This document shows positions 24,754 through 33,148 of a stretch of DNA of 64,000 nt, in pieces. Numbering within the stretch: position 1 is the stretch's first letter; each line of letters opens with the position of its first letter. This stretch comes from Acidobacteriota bacterium (GTDB taxonomy: Bacteria > Acidobacteriota > Terriglobia > Terriglobales > Acidobacteriaceae). The DNA lies in contig QIAM01000004.1 in assembly GCA_003225555.1 (NCBI GenBank), forward strand, positions 1 to 64,000, written 5' to 3'. The position numbers and the translations under genes were made by a program. The notes under the pieces were generated by a model. The model did no database searches. It had not been told where the DNA came from and saw only the letters and a program-made list of their open reading frames with translations.

Positions 24754-25248
24754 TTAACGATCCAGTCGCCAGGTAAAAACTCCGTCTGAGGAACAGTGGA
24801 ACTGTCGTGGTCCCCAATTCCTCACGCTGCCACTGTCGAATACTGCGCGACCATACAACGTCGTGCTGCCAGCTCCGGCGTTGACCGTTCCAGCTCCCCA
24901 AGGCGCGACTTGGCCTCGATAGGTACCGTCCACGTATATGTCAATCCACCATGGCGTGTAGTTGTCCGCAGTCACCCAGCAGTCGAAAAATCCTCGCGTC
25001 TTGGCGCCGCCTTTCTTGGGGGGAGCCGGGGGCTCGTTTGCGGGATCATTCTTGGCAGCCTGCTGCTTGTCTGTCTTGATGTTGGGGTCCTCGCCCGCGC
25101 CACGACTGCTGTTAGATTTGTCGGTCGCCTTGGCGGTTGATGCCTGTGGTCCCGCGGCGAAAGCCGTGGGCTTCCATTGCTTGCTCCCTATCAGCAGAAC
25201 CAGGACAGCCAAAGCAGTCACGATCCTTGCTGCTAATCGCTTTTTCAT
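24754..25248 (-). CDS. Exported hypothetical protein, 164 aa
   Basis: ATG 25248 is preceded by AGGAG. Residues 1-32 are a signal peptide (ARIVTALAVLVLLIGSKQW, then TAFAAG). A charged Lys/Pro/Asn-rich linker (GEDPNIKTDKQQAAKND) connects to a C-terminal beta domain of about 75 residues with two cysteines (FFDCWVTADNYTPWWIDIY, GPRQFHCSSDGVFTW). The two cysteines could form a disulfide. The domain looks like a small beta-sandwich. No family is recognised. It is convergent with the caspase-like gene at 23077. Confidence 0.6.
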   Translation of the reverse strand: MKKRLAARIVTALAVLVLLIGSKQWKPTAFAAGPQASTAKATDKSNSSRGAGEDPNIKTDKQQAAKNDPANEPPAPPKKGGAKTRGFFDCWVTADNYTPWWIDIYVDGTYRGQVAPWGAGTVNAGAGSTTLYGRAVFDSGSVRNWGPRQFHCSSDGVFTWRLDR

Positions 25249-25337
25249 TTGAATTCTCCTTCTGGATTACGCGGGAGTTGCTGAGATGATCGGTCTGTAA
25301 AAGAATGGCATTCTACCTCCCCTGCCCGGTTCTCGCA

Positions 25338-25378
25338 ACTAAGACCGGGACTAAGACCGGGACGCTGCGGGACGCTGC
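25338..25378 (+). repeat. Short tandem duplications
   Basis: ACTAAGACCGGG occurs twice directly (25338-25349, 25350-25361). It is followed by ACGCTGCGGG (25362-25371) and ACGCTGC (25372-25378). The rest of 25249-25639 holds no supported gene. Slippage during replication would account for it. Confidence 0.8.
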
Positions 25379-25639
25379 AACATCAAGGCCGCAATTGATG
25401 ACAACCAGACGTCGGCGACGACAGTTAAGGAGGAATCAATCTGTGCCGAAACGTAGGTAGCTCGGCCCTACAATCGGATCCTGCACGCCTGAAACTGATG
25501 GGGAGTTTTACCCCGGACCGCATCAGCTTGCCTCCGAGTTGGCACACTGCGACGCCACAGCTTCATTTCGGCCCGAATGTCTTGAGCCCGGAAGCCATGC
25601 CAGTGACGACTGGACCTACTCGAGTTCCAGCACACAAGA

Positions 25640-26703
25640 CTATCCTGGAGGCTCAACAACTGTGGACAGCGCAATATAGGAAACTTCGGACAAAGTCGAT
25701 TTCGCGGTGGCGTCCAGATCAGCATCTTTGGTGTCCAGTGGTACAACAACTCCATCCTTGAGCTGGTATTTTCCCGCCAGCAATTGCTGTGTGCCGGCCG
25801 CCGCGACGACGAGATAGGATCCTGAACGCAACGCCAGTGCACGTCCTGGATGCTTTTGGCGGGACTCCTTGGTGGCTAGCAGTGGCGTATCCGTGTTGTG
25901 AATAATCCAGTCCGTCTTGGGGCTGCCTTTGGCCAGCATCGAGCCAAACAATTCGTTAAAAGCACTAAGCGCGGTCTTGGCGATTGCTGGCATCCCAAGT
26001 CCCAGCACCGTCTCGCCTATCCCCTTCTTATCGGAATTGTCATCGCTTTTGTTGCCGGCAATCATTCCCATCACTTGCGACCACATACTCGGTTTGGGCT
26101 GGCTGGAGAAATTCCAGCTTCAGAAACCAACCCCGGCGGGAAGCGACACCCTCCCCCAGGTACTTTTGGGATCGAAAGCGATCTGGTGATAGCCGCTGAA
26201 CACGTTCTCGTTGGGGAACATGGCGGCAATCGCTGACCAATTCAGAGTTTCGTAGAGCTGCTGCATCGGGAACGCCTGCTTGAGGTCAACCCGCAGGGAG
26301 CCGTTCTTCTGGCTTAAGAGTTTTTGCATGTGTTCCTCGGACGGGCGAATGGTGTCGACCGAAAGCAACAGCGAAGTGTCCCCTTTCTCCAGCAGAGTCT
26401 TGTAACGGGAGTCTCGCTCCCGGTGCTTGTCGCCCTCACGAATCCAGTATCTGCTGAATAAAAGAGAAACTCAGCTTCACTTGGCAGATTCAGTCCTCTG
26501 GAGGCAACGATCCTGCCGTGTTCGGCAAAGCACTGCGATGACTCATGCACCTGCGAGGTCCAGAAGTTGTATGTGTCCCGATCAAATGCAACCTGTTCTG
26601 AAGCCTGCTCGTCCGCGGCTAAAGACGTGAGACTTGCTTGCAGGAATAGAGCTGTACTCACGGGTAAGGTACTCAGTAGAAGATCACGGCGCCGCATGTT
26701 CAT
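25640..26703 (-). pseudogene. Decayed exported hypothetical protein
   Basis: ATG 26703 opens MNMRRRDLLLSTLPVSTALF, a signal peptide with twin-arginine-like start. It continues for about 80 residues to EAEFLFYS. There a one-base shift is needed (near 26455) to reach the second frame: SRYWIREGDKHRERDSRYKT, LLSVDTIRPSEEHMQKLLSQ. That frame hits an in-frame TGA at 26120-26122 (AGVGF*) but then carries on: SQPKPSMWSQVMGMIAGNKS, WIIHNTDTPLLATKESRQKH, to a stop at 25640. Restored, the product would be about 350 residues, exported, with no recognised family. Two independent lesions suggest true decay. Confidence 0.6.
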
Positions 26704-26986
26704 CCGGAAGCCTCAACAAAGTGTCGATGGCGCACAATGTAGCATCAGACATGGAGCATCGCAAGTTTTCCATTTGCTCTCCACACTCCAGGCCCTTCCG
26801 AACGCATGGCAACGAGACAACCACATCCAGCAGCAACGACCACTTGCCGTCCGGATGTTCAATCGCATAAACCGTCACCAACCCGTGGCCTTCGCTGTCG
26901 GCAATGCGCTTACGGCAGCGTAAACCAGGAAATTTTCCAGGACAGCGAGGGTTACGTACGTAACAGGCATCGATGGCGGTCTTCAT
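26684..26986 (-). CDS. Doubtful hypothetical protein, 100 aa
   Basis: From ATG 26986 the sequence contains KTAIDACYVRNPRCPGKF, GHGLVTVYAIEHPDGKWSL and AIDTLLRLPDEHAAP, plausible as protein but without signal peptide or ribosome site. It would overlap the start of the decayed gene by 20 nt. The frame remains open upstream to 27130 over the oppositely oriented gene at 26993. It may be a shadow or an old fragment. Confidence 0.3.
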   Translation of the reverse strand: MKTAIDACYVRNPRCPGKFPGLRCRKRIADSEGHGLVTVYAIEHPDGKWSLLLDVVVSLPCVRKGLECGEQMENLRCSMSDATLCAIDTLLRLPDEHAAP

Positions 26987-26992
26987 GGCACT

Positions 26993-27331
26993 GTGATAGC
27001 AGTGACGAAACCTCATCAGAGCGACTATATCGACTGGGACGCGGGACGCGAAGGCTATGTTGACGTGCCGCGTACGCCGACGTACGTTCCCGTTCACAAG
27101 GGCGCCAGCCCGACTCGCGGCAAGCAGCATCTATTGAGTATTCCGGCAGAAGAGCGTCTTGGAAGTCTCATCGCCGCAGGAGGAACAATATGGGCGACCT
27201 ACGTTGCGACCGTAGATTATGCCAGTCTGTGGAAAATGCAAATTATGCCTCCCGGTCCAATGGAGATCTGCACATTAGGCGTTCTGGCCTGGCTTCATGC
27301 CAAATGGCGACGGTCAACGAAGGTCGATTGA
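26993..27331 (+). CDS. Small membrane-associated hypothetical protein, 112 aa
   Basis: GTG 26993 gives MIAVTKPHQSDYIDWDAGRE, then a conserved-looking proline-rich segment (DVPRTPTYVPVHKGASPTRG) and EERLGSLIAAGGTIWATYVA, a possible TM helix. It ends in PMEICTLGVLAWLHAKWRRS TK, a second hydrophobic stretch with a basic tail. Uniform composition argues that it is real. Its function is unknown. It converges on the nucleoside hydrolase at 27506. Confidence 0.55.
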   Translation: MIAVTKPHQSDYIDWDAGREGYVDVPRTPTYVPVHKGASPTRGKQHLLSIPAEERLGSLIAAGGTIWATYVATVDYASLWKMQIMPPGPMEICTLGVLAWLHAKWRRSTKVD

Positions 27332-27505
27332 AGCCAAGACTTTGCCGGTTCCGGCTAAACCGAAAGGGCGAAAGTCAAAAGAACTCGCGTTCTCAGAGAC
27401 AACGACGCCTCTATTGAAATGTCAGGTGCTACTAATTCCAGGACTCCTGAGCTTGCAGGACGCTTCCCATTTGGAGTTGGGTTCGTGGAGCGCCTGCCAC
27501 TTTGA

Positions 27506-28468
27506 TTACCGGAGTGCTGCAAATAGCGCTCCCTTCCAACGTTTAGCGTCGATGGTCCAGCACACATTGGCCTTGTGCCCCTGCAAAGCAGTCGACCAGA
27601 CCGCCTGATTCCGATCATCCGAAGCGACGTTCAGACGGTCCACAACCGTCATACCACGTGTCAGCTGGCTATTGGTTTCGACATCGACGTAGTGCTCGCT
27701 CCACTGTGTTCCGATACTCGCGTCGAGTGCGACGCTCATGGCCACTGGATCGGGCAGACATATCCCATCTTCTCCAGTCTGCACTTTGTAGGCTTGCCGT
27801 GCGTGGCTGTTGCATTCGACGGCAAAGCGGGCCAGGTTGTTGTTGAATCCCAGAATGCGCTGAATGTCATCCTCTTGAACCACAGCGTCGCCGCGGGAAG
27901 TTTGCCAACCGACGAGTTCCACCGGAAGGCCACTGCGCATAACGATGCGAGCCGCCTCGGGATCGACCCAGATGTTGTATTCCGCAGCTGGCGTCACATT
28001 GCCCTCGCAGCATGGCGCGCCACCCATGACCACACAGCGGCTGACGTTTGCGGCAATCGAAGGCTTCTTTGCCAGTGCTAGCGCAACATTGGTGAGCGGC
28101 GCAAGGGTCACAAGCACCAACCCGGGATTCGCATCGATCGTCTTGATGATGGCGTCAACGGCATGCAATCTTTCGGCAGGTTGCCGCGGCGCCGGGTAGT
28201 TGTGGTCCCCCAGGCCGTCGCGTCCATGAAACCAAGTTGCATTCTGATAGGTTCGGACGAGAGGCTTTTCAGCGCCTGCATAGACCGGAACATCCGCCCC
28301 GCAAAGTTCTACGGTATACAGAGCGTTGCGCGTGGACTGTTGAATCGGAACATTCCCGGCTACGGTCGTGATCGCAAGCACCCGAACGTCAGGTGCACGG
28401 AGAGCCATCATGATGGCGACAGCATCATCCGAGGCCGTGTCGGTATCGATTAGAAAGTTACGGGACAC
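27506..28468 (-). CDS. Inosine-uridine preferring nucleoside hydrolase (IunH family), 320 aa
   Basis: It hydrolyses the N-glycosidic bond of purine or pyrimidine nucleosides, releasing base and ribose, in the cytoplasm. The signature DTDTASDDAVA lies at residues 8-18 and supplies the calcium-binding aspartates. Other family features are LVTLAPLTNVALALAKKP, VVMGGAP and EYNIWVDPEAARIV, which contains the Asn and Asp that bind ribose. The length is typical. Start is GTG 28468, MSRNFLIDTD. It lies next to the pyrimidine-degradation genes, so it probably supplies uracil or similar bases to that pathway. Confidence 0.9.
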   Translation of the reverse strand: MSRNFLIDTDTASDDAVAIMMALRAPDVRVLAITTVAGNVPIQQSTRNALYTVELCGADVPVYAGAEKPLVRTYQNATWFHGRDGLGDHNYPAPRQPAERLHAVDAIIKTIDANPGLVLVTLAPLTNVALALAKKPSIAANVSRCVVMGGAPCCEGNVTPAAEYNIWVDPEAARIVMRSGLPVELVGWQTSRGDAVVQEDDIQRILGFNNNLARFAVECNSHARQAYKVQTGEDGICLPDPVAMSVALDASIGTQWSEHYVDVETNSQLTRGMTVVDRLNVASDDRNQAVWSTALQGHKANVCWTIDAKRWKGALFAALR

Positions 28469-28550
28469 GAGTTAGCGTAGCAAACGGAGTTAGTGCCCGC
28501 CACCCTGAGAGGCATCACGGTGACGCGGAGACGCGCTGTGAACTCGGGTC

Positions 28551-30107
28551 TCAGTGCTTGTCGCCTTGCTCCACGAAGTATTTGCCGGTCTCTCCCCTCG
28601 AGAAGTAACGCGACGTGATCGTTTTCTTGCGGGTAAAGAACTCGACTGCATCCCATCCGTGAACGTGCAGATCGCCGAAGAACGAATCCTTCCAGCCGGA
28701 GAAAGGAAAGTACGCAGGGGAAGCGGCCACACCGATATTCACACCCACCATCCCCACCTCGATGCGCCGGCAGTATTCCCGCACGGCAGCGCCGTTCTCG
28801 GTGAAGATCGACGTGCCATTTCCACGAGGATCACGATTCACGACGGCGATCGCCTCGTCCAAGCTGTCCACGTGAATAACGGAAAGCACCGGCCCAAAAA
28901 TCTCCTCGCGCGCTACCCGCATCTCGGGTTTTACGCCGTTCAGAATCGTGGGGCCGACGAAGTTTCCTCCAGCGGGCACCCCTGCCGGACGTCGGCCGTC
29001 GACGAGCAATTCCGCACCCTCTTTCACACCGCTCTCGATGCTCTCATGGATTCGATCACAAGCCGTGCCGGAGATGACTGGACCGAGAGCCGCTTCCGGA
29101 TTGGTCCCTGCATCGACGATTAGTTTTTTGACTTCTTCCTTGAGGCGGCCCATGATTGTTTTTTGTGCGTCGCCAACCGTCACGAGCACAGATCCTGCCA
29201 TGCAGCGTTGACCCGCGTTGCCGAACGCGCTGCTCAGGACATTTGACACCGTCTTGTCCACAACCGCGTCCGGCATGACGACCATGTAATTTTTTGCGCC
29301 GCCCAAAGCCTGCACCCGCTTGCCATTCTCAGCCGCACGCCGGTAGATATATTTCGCCGTGTTAACAGAACCTACAAACGAGACTGCCCGGACTCCCGGA
29401 CTATCGAGAATCGCATTAACCGCATCGTGCGCACCGTGCACCAAGTTCACGACTCCGGGTGGCAGCCCGATCTCTTCCAGCATGCTGCAAACCAGTTCGG
29501 AAGTCAGCGGCACCTGCTCCGACGGCTTCAGGACGAAAGTGTTTCCACACACGATAGCAAAGGGCAGGAACCACATTGGCACCAACACCGGGAAGTTAAA
29601 TGGCGTTATGGCGGCACACACGCCGACTGGCTGGCGGATCGTCTGGCTGTCAATTCCACGCGCAACCCCTTCCAGCACCCGGCCCTGGATTGTCATGGGA
29701 GAAGCACAAGCAACTTCCAACACCTCGATAGCGCGTGTGACCTCGGCGCGTGCGTCCGACAGAACCTTGCCGCCCTCCTGCGTGATCGAGGCGGCGAGAT
29801 CGTCGATCCGCTTAAGAAACTGTTCGCGCAGCGCGAAGATGAATTGGGTCCGATCCCCGATCGCGCGGGATCGCCACTCCGGCAGTGCAGCGCTGGCCGC
29901 AGACACCGCCGCTTCGATGTCATCACGGCCGGACAGCGGGATGCGAGCGAGTACTTGTCCATTCGCCGGATTGGTAACATCGAGAAGGCCTGGGGCCTGC
30001 GCGGAAACCCAGTTGCCTCCGACGTAGTTTTGCAGAACCCGTGCTCTCGACGGCATCTCCGCGATTGTGGCACGACCGGACGTCAGAGTGCTCGTTTGGG
30101 TTGTCAT
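28551..30107 (-). CDS. mmsA: CoA-acylating methylmalonate-semialdehyde dehydrogenase, 518 aa
   Basis: An aldehyde dehydrogenase superfamily enzyme oxidising (methyl)malonate semialdehyde with CoA and NAD to propionyl- or acetyl-CoA plus CO2. ATG 30107 (MTTQTSTLTSG) is preceded by AGAGG; an upstream in-frame start gives 28 extra residues without a site. The catalytic Cys is C302 (FGNAGQRCMAGS). Also visible are the NAD-binding region (NFPVLVPMWFLPFAIVCGN), FVGSVNTAKYIYRRA and the late motif FFGDLHVHGWDAVEFFT. In the context of dihydropyrimidinase and beta-ureidopropionase, it would act on malonate semialdehyde formed from beta-alanine. Confidence 0.9.
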   Translation of the reverse strand: MTTQTSTLTSGRATIAEMPSRARVLQNYVGGNWVSAQAPGLLDVTNPANGQVLARIPLSGRDDIEAAVSAASAALPEWRSRAIGDRTQFIFALREQFLKRIDDLAASITQEGGKVLSDARAEVTRAIEVLEVACASPMTIQGRVLEGVARGIDSQTIRQPVGVCAAITPFNFPVLVPMWFLPFAIVCGNTFVLKPSEQVPLTSELVCSMLEEIGLPPGVVNLVHGAHDAVNAILDSPGVRAVSFVGSVNTAKYIYRRAAENGKRVQALGGAKNYMVVMPDAVVDKTVSNVLSSAFGNAGQRCMAGSVLVTVGDAQKTIMGRLKEEVKKLIVDAGTNPEAALGPVISGTACDRIHESIESGVKEGAELLVDGRRPAGVPAGGNFVGPTILNGVKPEMRVAREEIFGPVLSVIHVDSLDEAIAVVNRDPRGNGTSIFTENGAAVREYCRRIEVGMVGVNIGVAASPAYFPFSGWKDSFFGDLHVHGWDAVEFFTRKKTITSRYFSRGETGKYFVEQGDKH

Positions 30108-30260
30108 CGCCAGACCTCTTTTCCTGACCCCGACATTTCTTGCCCCTGCGCGTTGCTTGCCGGTGGCGGATCCACGTTTTTGCAGGGCCATCCAATTGTA
30201 GTACGCGAAGGAAGAGAGGTATACCGACGGCTACCCTCGGGGGCACCTTAGACAGGCTCC

Positions 30261-31652
30261 TTACGGCTGCGAATATGTGGACCGCTTCACGAACTCTCCG
30301 GCTCCCGCCCGCCCAAGAAACTTGTCGGATTCGACGACCACCCGCCCTCGTGAGAGCACGGTATCCGGCATGCCCGTGACTTGGATTCCCTCAAACATCG
30401 AGTAGTCCACTCGCATGTGATGGGTTTTGGCGCTGATCGTGTGCTTCCGGTTGGGATCAAAGATCACCAGATCGGCATCACTGCCGACGGCTATTGTGCC
30501 CTTGCGCGGGTAGAGGCCGAAGAGCTTCGCGGGCGTCGTAGAAACCAGTTCCACGAAGCGGTTGACGCTGAATCGTCCCGCCGCTACGCCGCCGGAGTAG
30601 ATCAGGCTCATGCGGTGCTCCACGCCTGGTCCGCCGTTGGGAATCTTGGTGAAATCGTTACGCCCCAGTTCTTTTTGTTCCTTGAAACAGAATGGACAGT
30701 GATCGGTTGAAACCACCTGGAGATGGTCGCGTTTCAATCCATTCCAAAGTTTCTCCTGGTGCCACTTCTCCCGCAAAGGCGGGGTGAATACATATTTCGC
30801 ACCCTCGAAATCCGGCACATCGAAGTTGTCGATCGAAAGATAAAGGTATTGCGGGCACGTTTCTGCATAAACCGGCAAGCCGCGATCGCGGGCCTCCCGG
30901 ACCTTTTCAAGTGCCTCGTTGCAGCTCAAGTGCACGATGTAGACCGGCGCACCGGCCATCTCTGCCAGCGCTATGGCGCGTGCCGTCGCCTCTGCCTCTG
31001 CGGTGGTTGGCCGAGTCAATGCGTGATACTTGGGCGCCTTCTTCCCTTCCGCCAGAGCCTGTTGCACGATGACGTCGATCGCGTTGCCGTTTTCGGCGTG
31101 CATGCAAACCAGCCCGCCATTTTTTGCTGTCGTCCGCAACGCCTTGAAGATGCTGCCGTCGTCGAGCATGAAGACGCCGGGATACGCCATGAACAGCTTG
31201 AAGCTGGTGACGCCCTCGCGCACCAGCGCATTCATCTCGTCGAGCTGGGCGTCGGCCAGTTCCGTGATGATGCAGTGAAAAGCATAGTCGCACACCGCTT
31301 TGGCGGAAGCCTTTTGCATCCAGGTGTCGAAGGCCGTTCTGAGCGTCTGACCTCTGTACTGGATGGCGAAGTCGATCAGCGTGGTAGTGCCGCCGAAGGC
31401 TGCGGCGCGCGTACCGGTTTCGAAGTTATCGGAACTGGTGGTGCCTCCGAAGGGCATGTCGAGATGCGTGTGAACATCGATTCCGCCGGGCAGCACGTAC
31501 TTCCCTGCAGCATCGATGACGCGACCGGCATTTTCACGCGGAAGACTCTGCCCGATCGCGGCGATTTTTCCGTTGCTGATGGCGACGTCGCTGGCGTAGG
31601 TGTCGCTCGCCGTGACCACGCGGCCATTTGCGATGACGGTGTCAAAACCCAT
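30261..31652 (-). CDS. hydA: Dihydropyrimidinase/D-hydantoinase, 463 aa
   Basis: It opens the ring of dihydrouracil or dihydrothymine (and hydantoins) to N-carbamoyl-beta-amino acids, in the cytoplasm. The amidohydrolase metal site is complete: H61-T-H63 (GGIDVHTHLDMPFGG), carbamylated Lys K152 (SFKLFMAYPG), the His of MHAENG, HLSC, and the Asp of STDHCPF. The start ATG at 31652 is preceded by GAGGAG. The length is the usual size for hydantoinases. It stands next to a beta-ureidopropionase, permease and nucleoside hydrolase, which fits reductive pyrimidine degradation, and is divergent from the LLM oxidoreductase. Confidence 0.92.
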   Translation of the reverse strand: MGFDTVIANGRVVTASDTYASDVAISNGKIAAIGQSLPRENAGRVIDAAGKYVLPGGIDVHTHLDMPFGGTTSSDNFETGTRAAAFGGTTTLIDFAIQYRGQTLRTAFDTWMQKASAKAVCDYAFHCIITELADAQLDEMNALVREGVTSFKLFMAYPGVFMLDDGSIFKALRTTAKNGGLVCMHAENGNAIDVIVQQALAEGKKAPKYHALTRPTTAEAEATARAIALAEMAGAPVYIVHLSCNEALEKVREARDRGLPVYAETCPQYLYLSIDNFDVPDFEGAKYVFTPPLREKWHQEKLWNGLKRDHLQVVSTDHCPFCFKEQKELGRNDFTKIPNGGPGVEHRMSLIYSGGVAAGRFSVNRFVELVSTTPAKLFGLYPRKGTIAVGSDADLVIFDPNRKHTISAKTHHMRVDYSMFEGIQVTGMPDTVLSRGRVVVESDKFLGRAGAGEFVKRSTYSQP

Positions 31653-31736
31653 GCGTGTGTTCTCCTCGGCCTGCGAAGAGGCATTTTATGCTAAACTGCC
31701 TGGCTTCGAGAGTGGGTTTTCAGAGGGACGGATGGC

Positions 31737-32738
31737 ATGAAGTTCGGCTTCACGATTAAACCGGACATGACGGTGGAGCGCATTGTCGCTCTCACCCGTC
31801 AGGCCGAGGCTGCCGGCTTCCAGTACGGCTGGATCTTCGACTCTCACATTCTGTGGCTGGAGCCTTACCCGCTGCTTACACTCATGGCAGCGAATACCAG
31901 GAGTATGCGTCTCGGCACCTGCGTCACCAATCCCGCGACGCGCGACATCACCGTGACTTCCAGCCTGTTCGCCACGCTCAATCTGATTGCGGGCGACCGC
32001 ATGGAGCTTGGCATTGGACGTGGCGATAGCTCGAGGCGTGTGCTCGGCAAAAAGCCCGTCGGGGCCGGCGATCTGGAGCGCTCTATCAAGGCGTTTCGCG
32101 AGTTGACTGCCGCGCGTGAAATCGACTTCGAAGGTCAACCTACACGGCTTTCCTGGGCGGGCGGCTCTCCTCCGGTGTGGGTTGCGGGATATGGACCCAA
32201 GGTGCTGGACCTGGCGGGCAGGGTCGGAGATGGAGTCATTCTGCAATTTGCCGATCCCGACCTGATCGCCTGGTGCCTCGGCTTCGTGAAGAAGGGTGCC
32301 GAAGCCGCGGGGCGTGATCCGCGCAGCATCGAAGTCATGGCTGCTGCGCCGGTGTGGGTTTCAAATGATCTCGAAGTCGCGCGGAAACGAGTGCGCTGGT
32401 TCCCCGCATTAGTTTCCAATCACGTAGTGGACTTGCTCTCTCGCTACAAGCCGGAGGATTTGCCTCCCGCGTTGACTTCATATGTGAGTAATCGCGGGGG
32501 ATATGACTATCAGCAGCATTGCGAAGTCGACAGCAGTAACTCGAAATTCGTATCCGACGACGTCGTGGATCGTTTCTGCCTGGTCGGCCCGGCAGAAGCC
32601 CATCGGCAAAAGCTCCGCAGACTGGCGAGCCTCGGGGTAACGCAGTTCAATGTCTACCTGATGTGCGGCGACGAGGAAGACACGCTGGAAGCCTATAAGA
32701 AGGAAGTCATGCCGGCTTTTCGCGCGAGCGCGTGCTAA
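31737..32738 (+). CDS. LLM class flavin/F420-type oxidoreductase (TIGR03842-like), 333 aa
   Basis: A luciferase-like monooxygenase fold (TIM barrel). The opening MKFGFTIKPDMTVERIVALT, then AEAAGFQYGWIFDSHILWLE and GTCVTNPATRDITVTSSLFA are characteristic of the subfamily I recall as TIGR03842, which uses F420 or FMN and is often found near hydantoinase genes. Its reaction has not been settled as far as I know. Plausible roles are in dihydropyrimidine formation or oxidation. The start is preceded by GGGACGGATGGC. It is divergent from hydA with an 84-bp gap. Confidence 0.85.
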   Translation: MKFGFTIKPDMTVERIVALTRQAEAAGFQYGWIFDSHILWLEPYPLLTLMAANTRSMRLGTCVTNPATRDITVTSSLFATLNLIAGDRMELGIGRGDSSRRVLGKKPVGAGDLERSIKAFRELTAAREIDFEGQPTRLSWAGGSPPVWVAGYGPKVLDLAGRVGDGVILQFADPDLIAWCLGFVKKGAEAAGRDPRSIEVMAAAPVWVSNDLEVARKRVRWFPALVSNHVVDLLSRYKPEDLPPALTSYVSNRGGYDYQQHCEVDSSNSKFVSDDVVDRFCLVGPAEAHRQKLRRLASLGVTQFNVYLMCGDEEDTLEAYKKEVMPAFRASAC

Positions 32739-32767
32739 TGCGAACTGGATTTGTTTATTCTTCATCA

Positions 32768-33139
32768 ATGGAACCGATCATCCAAGGCGCTATTCCCGTT
32801 CTGCCAGCCGCTGACACCACGGAGTCGTTAAGGTGGTGGACGCAGATATGTGGCTTCACGGAAACGTTTCGCGACGGCACTCCACCGACCTACGCAGGTA
32901 TCAATCGCGGCGAGGCCCACCTACACATTGCTGGGATGGATGACAAGGCGCTGGCGCGGGAGGTCGGCGACCAGACCATGGTGCGACTCGCGGTAAAAGG
33001 TATTGAGGCGCTGTATGCCGAATACCAGAAGCGCGGCGGCAAGGTTCATCCCAACGGGCCCTTGCAAACGAAGCCTTGGGGAACAAAAGAATTCGGCGCG
33101 ATTGACCCTAACGGTGTGTGCGTAACGTTCCAGGAGTGA
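32768..33139 (+). CDS. VOC (glyoxalase/bleomycin-resistance fold) protein, 123 aa
   Basis: A small vicinal-oxygen-chelate protein. ATG 32768 (MEPIIQGAIPVLPAADTTES) fits the family start; an in-frame GTG at 32732 overlaps the LLM gene end but would add ten residues. The chain has the beta-alpha-beta-beta-beta pattern: LRWWTQICGFTETFRDG, INRGEAHLHIAG (H-containing strand), and LAVKGIEALYAEYQKRGGKV with GTKEFGAIDPNGVCVTFQE at the end. The residues E and H that would bind a metal are partly present. The substrate is unknown. It may act in the same pathway as the neighbours or be unrelated. Confidence 0.75.
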   Translation: MEPIIQGAIPVLPAADTTESLRWWTQICGFTETFRDGTPPTYAGINRGEAHLHIAGMDDKALAREVGDQTMVRLAVKGIEALYAEYQKRGGKVHPNGPLQTKPWGTKEFGAIDPNGVCVTFQE

Positions 33140-33148
33140 GTAATGGAC

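Noticed and set aside
30723-31694. Long plus-strand open frame over the hydantoinase
   Set aside because: Antisense to a gene with a complete metal site.
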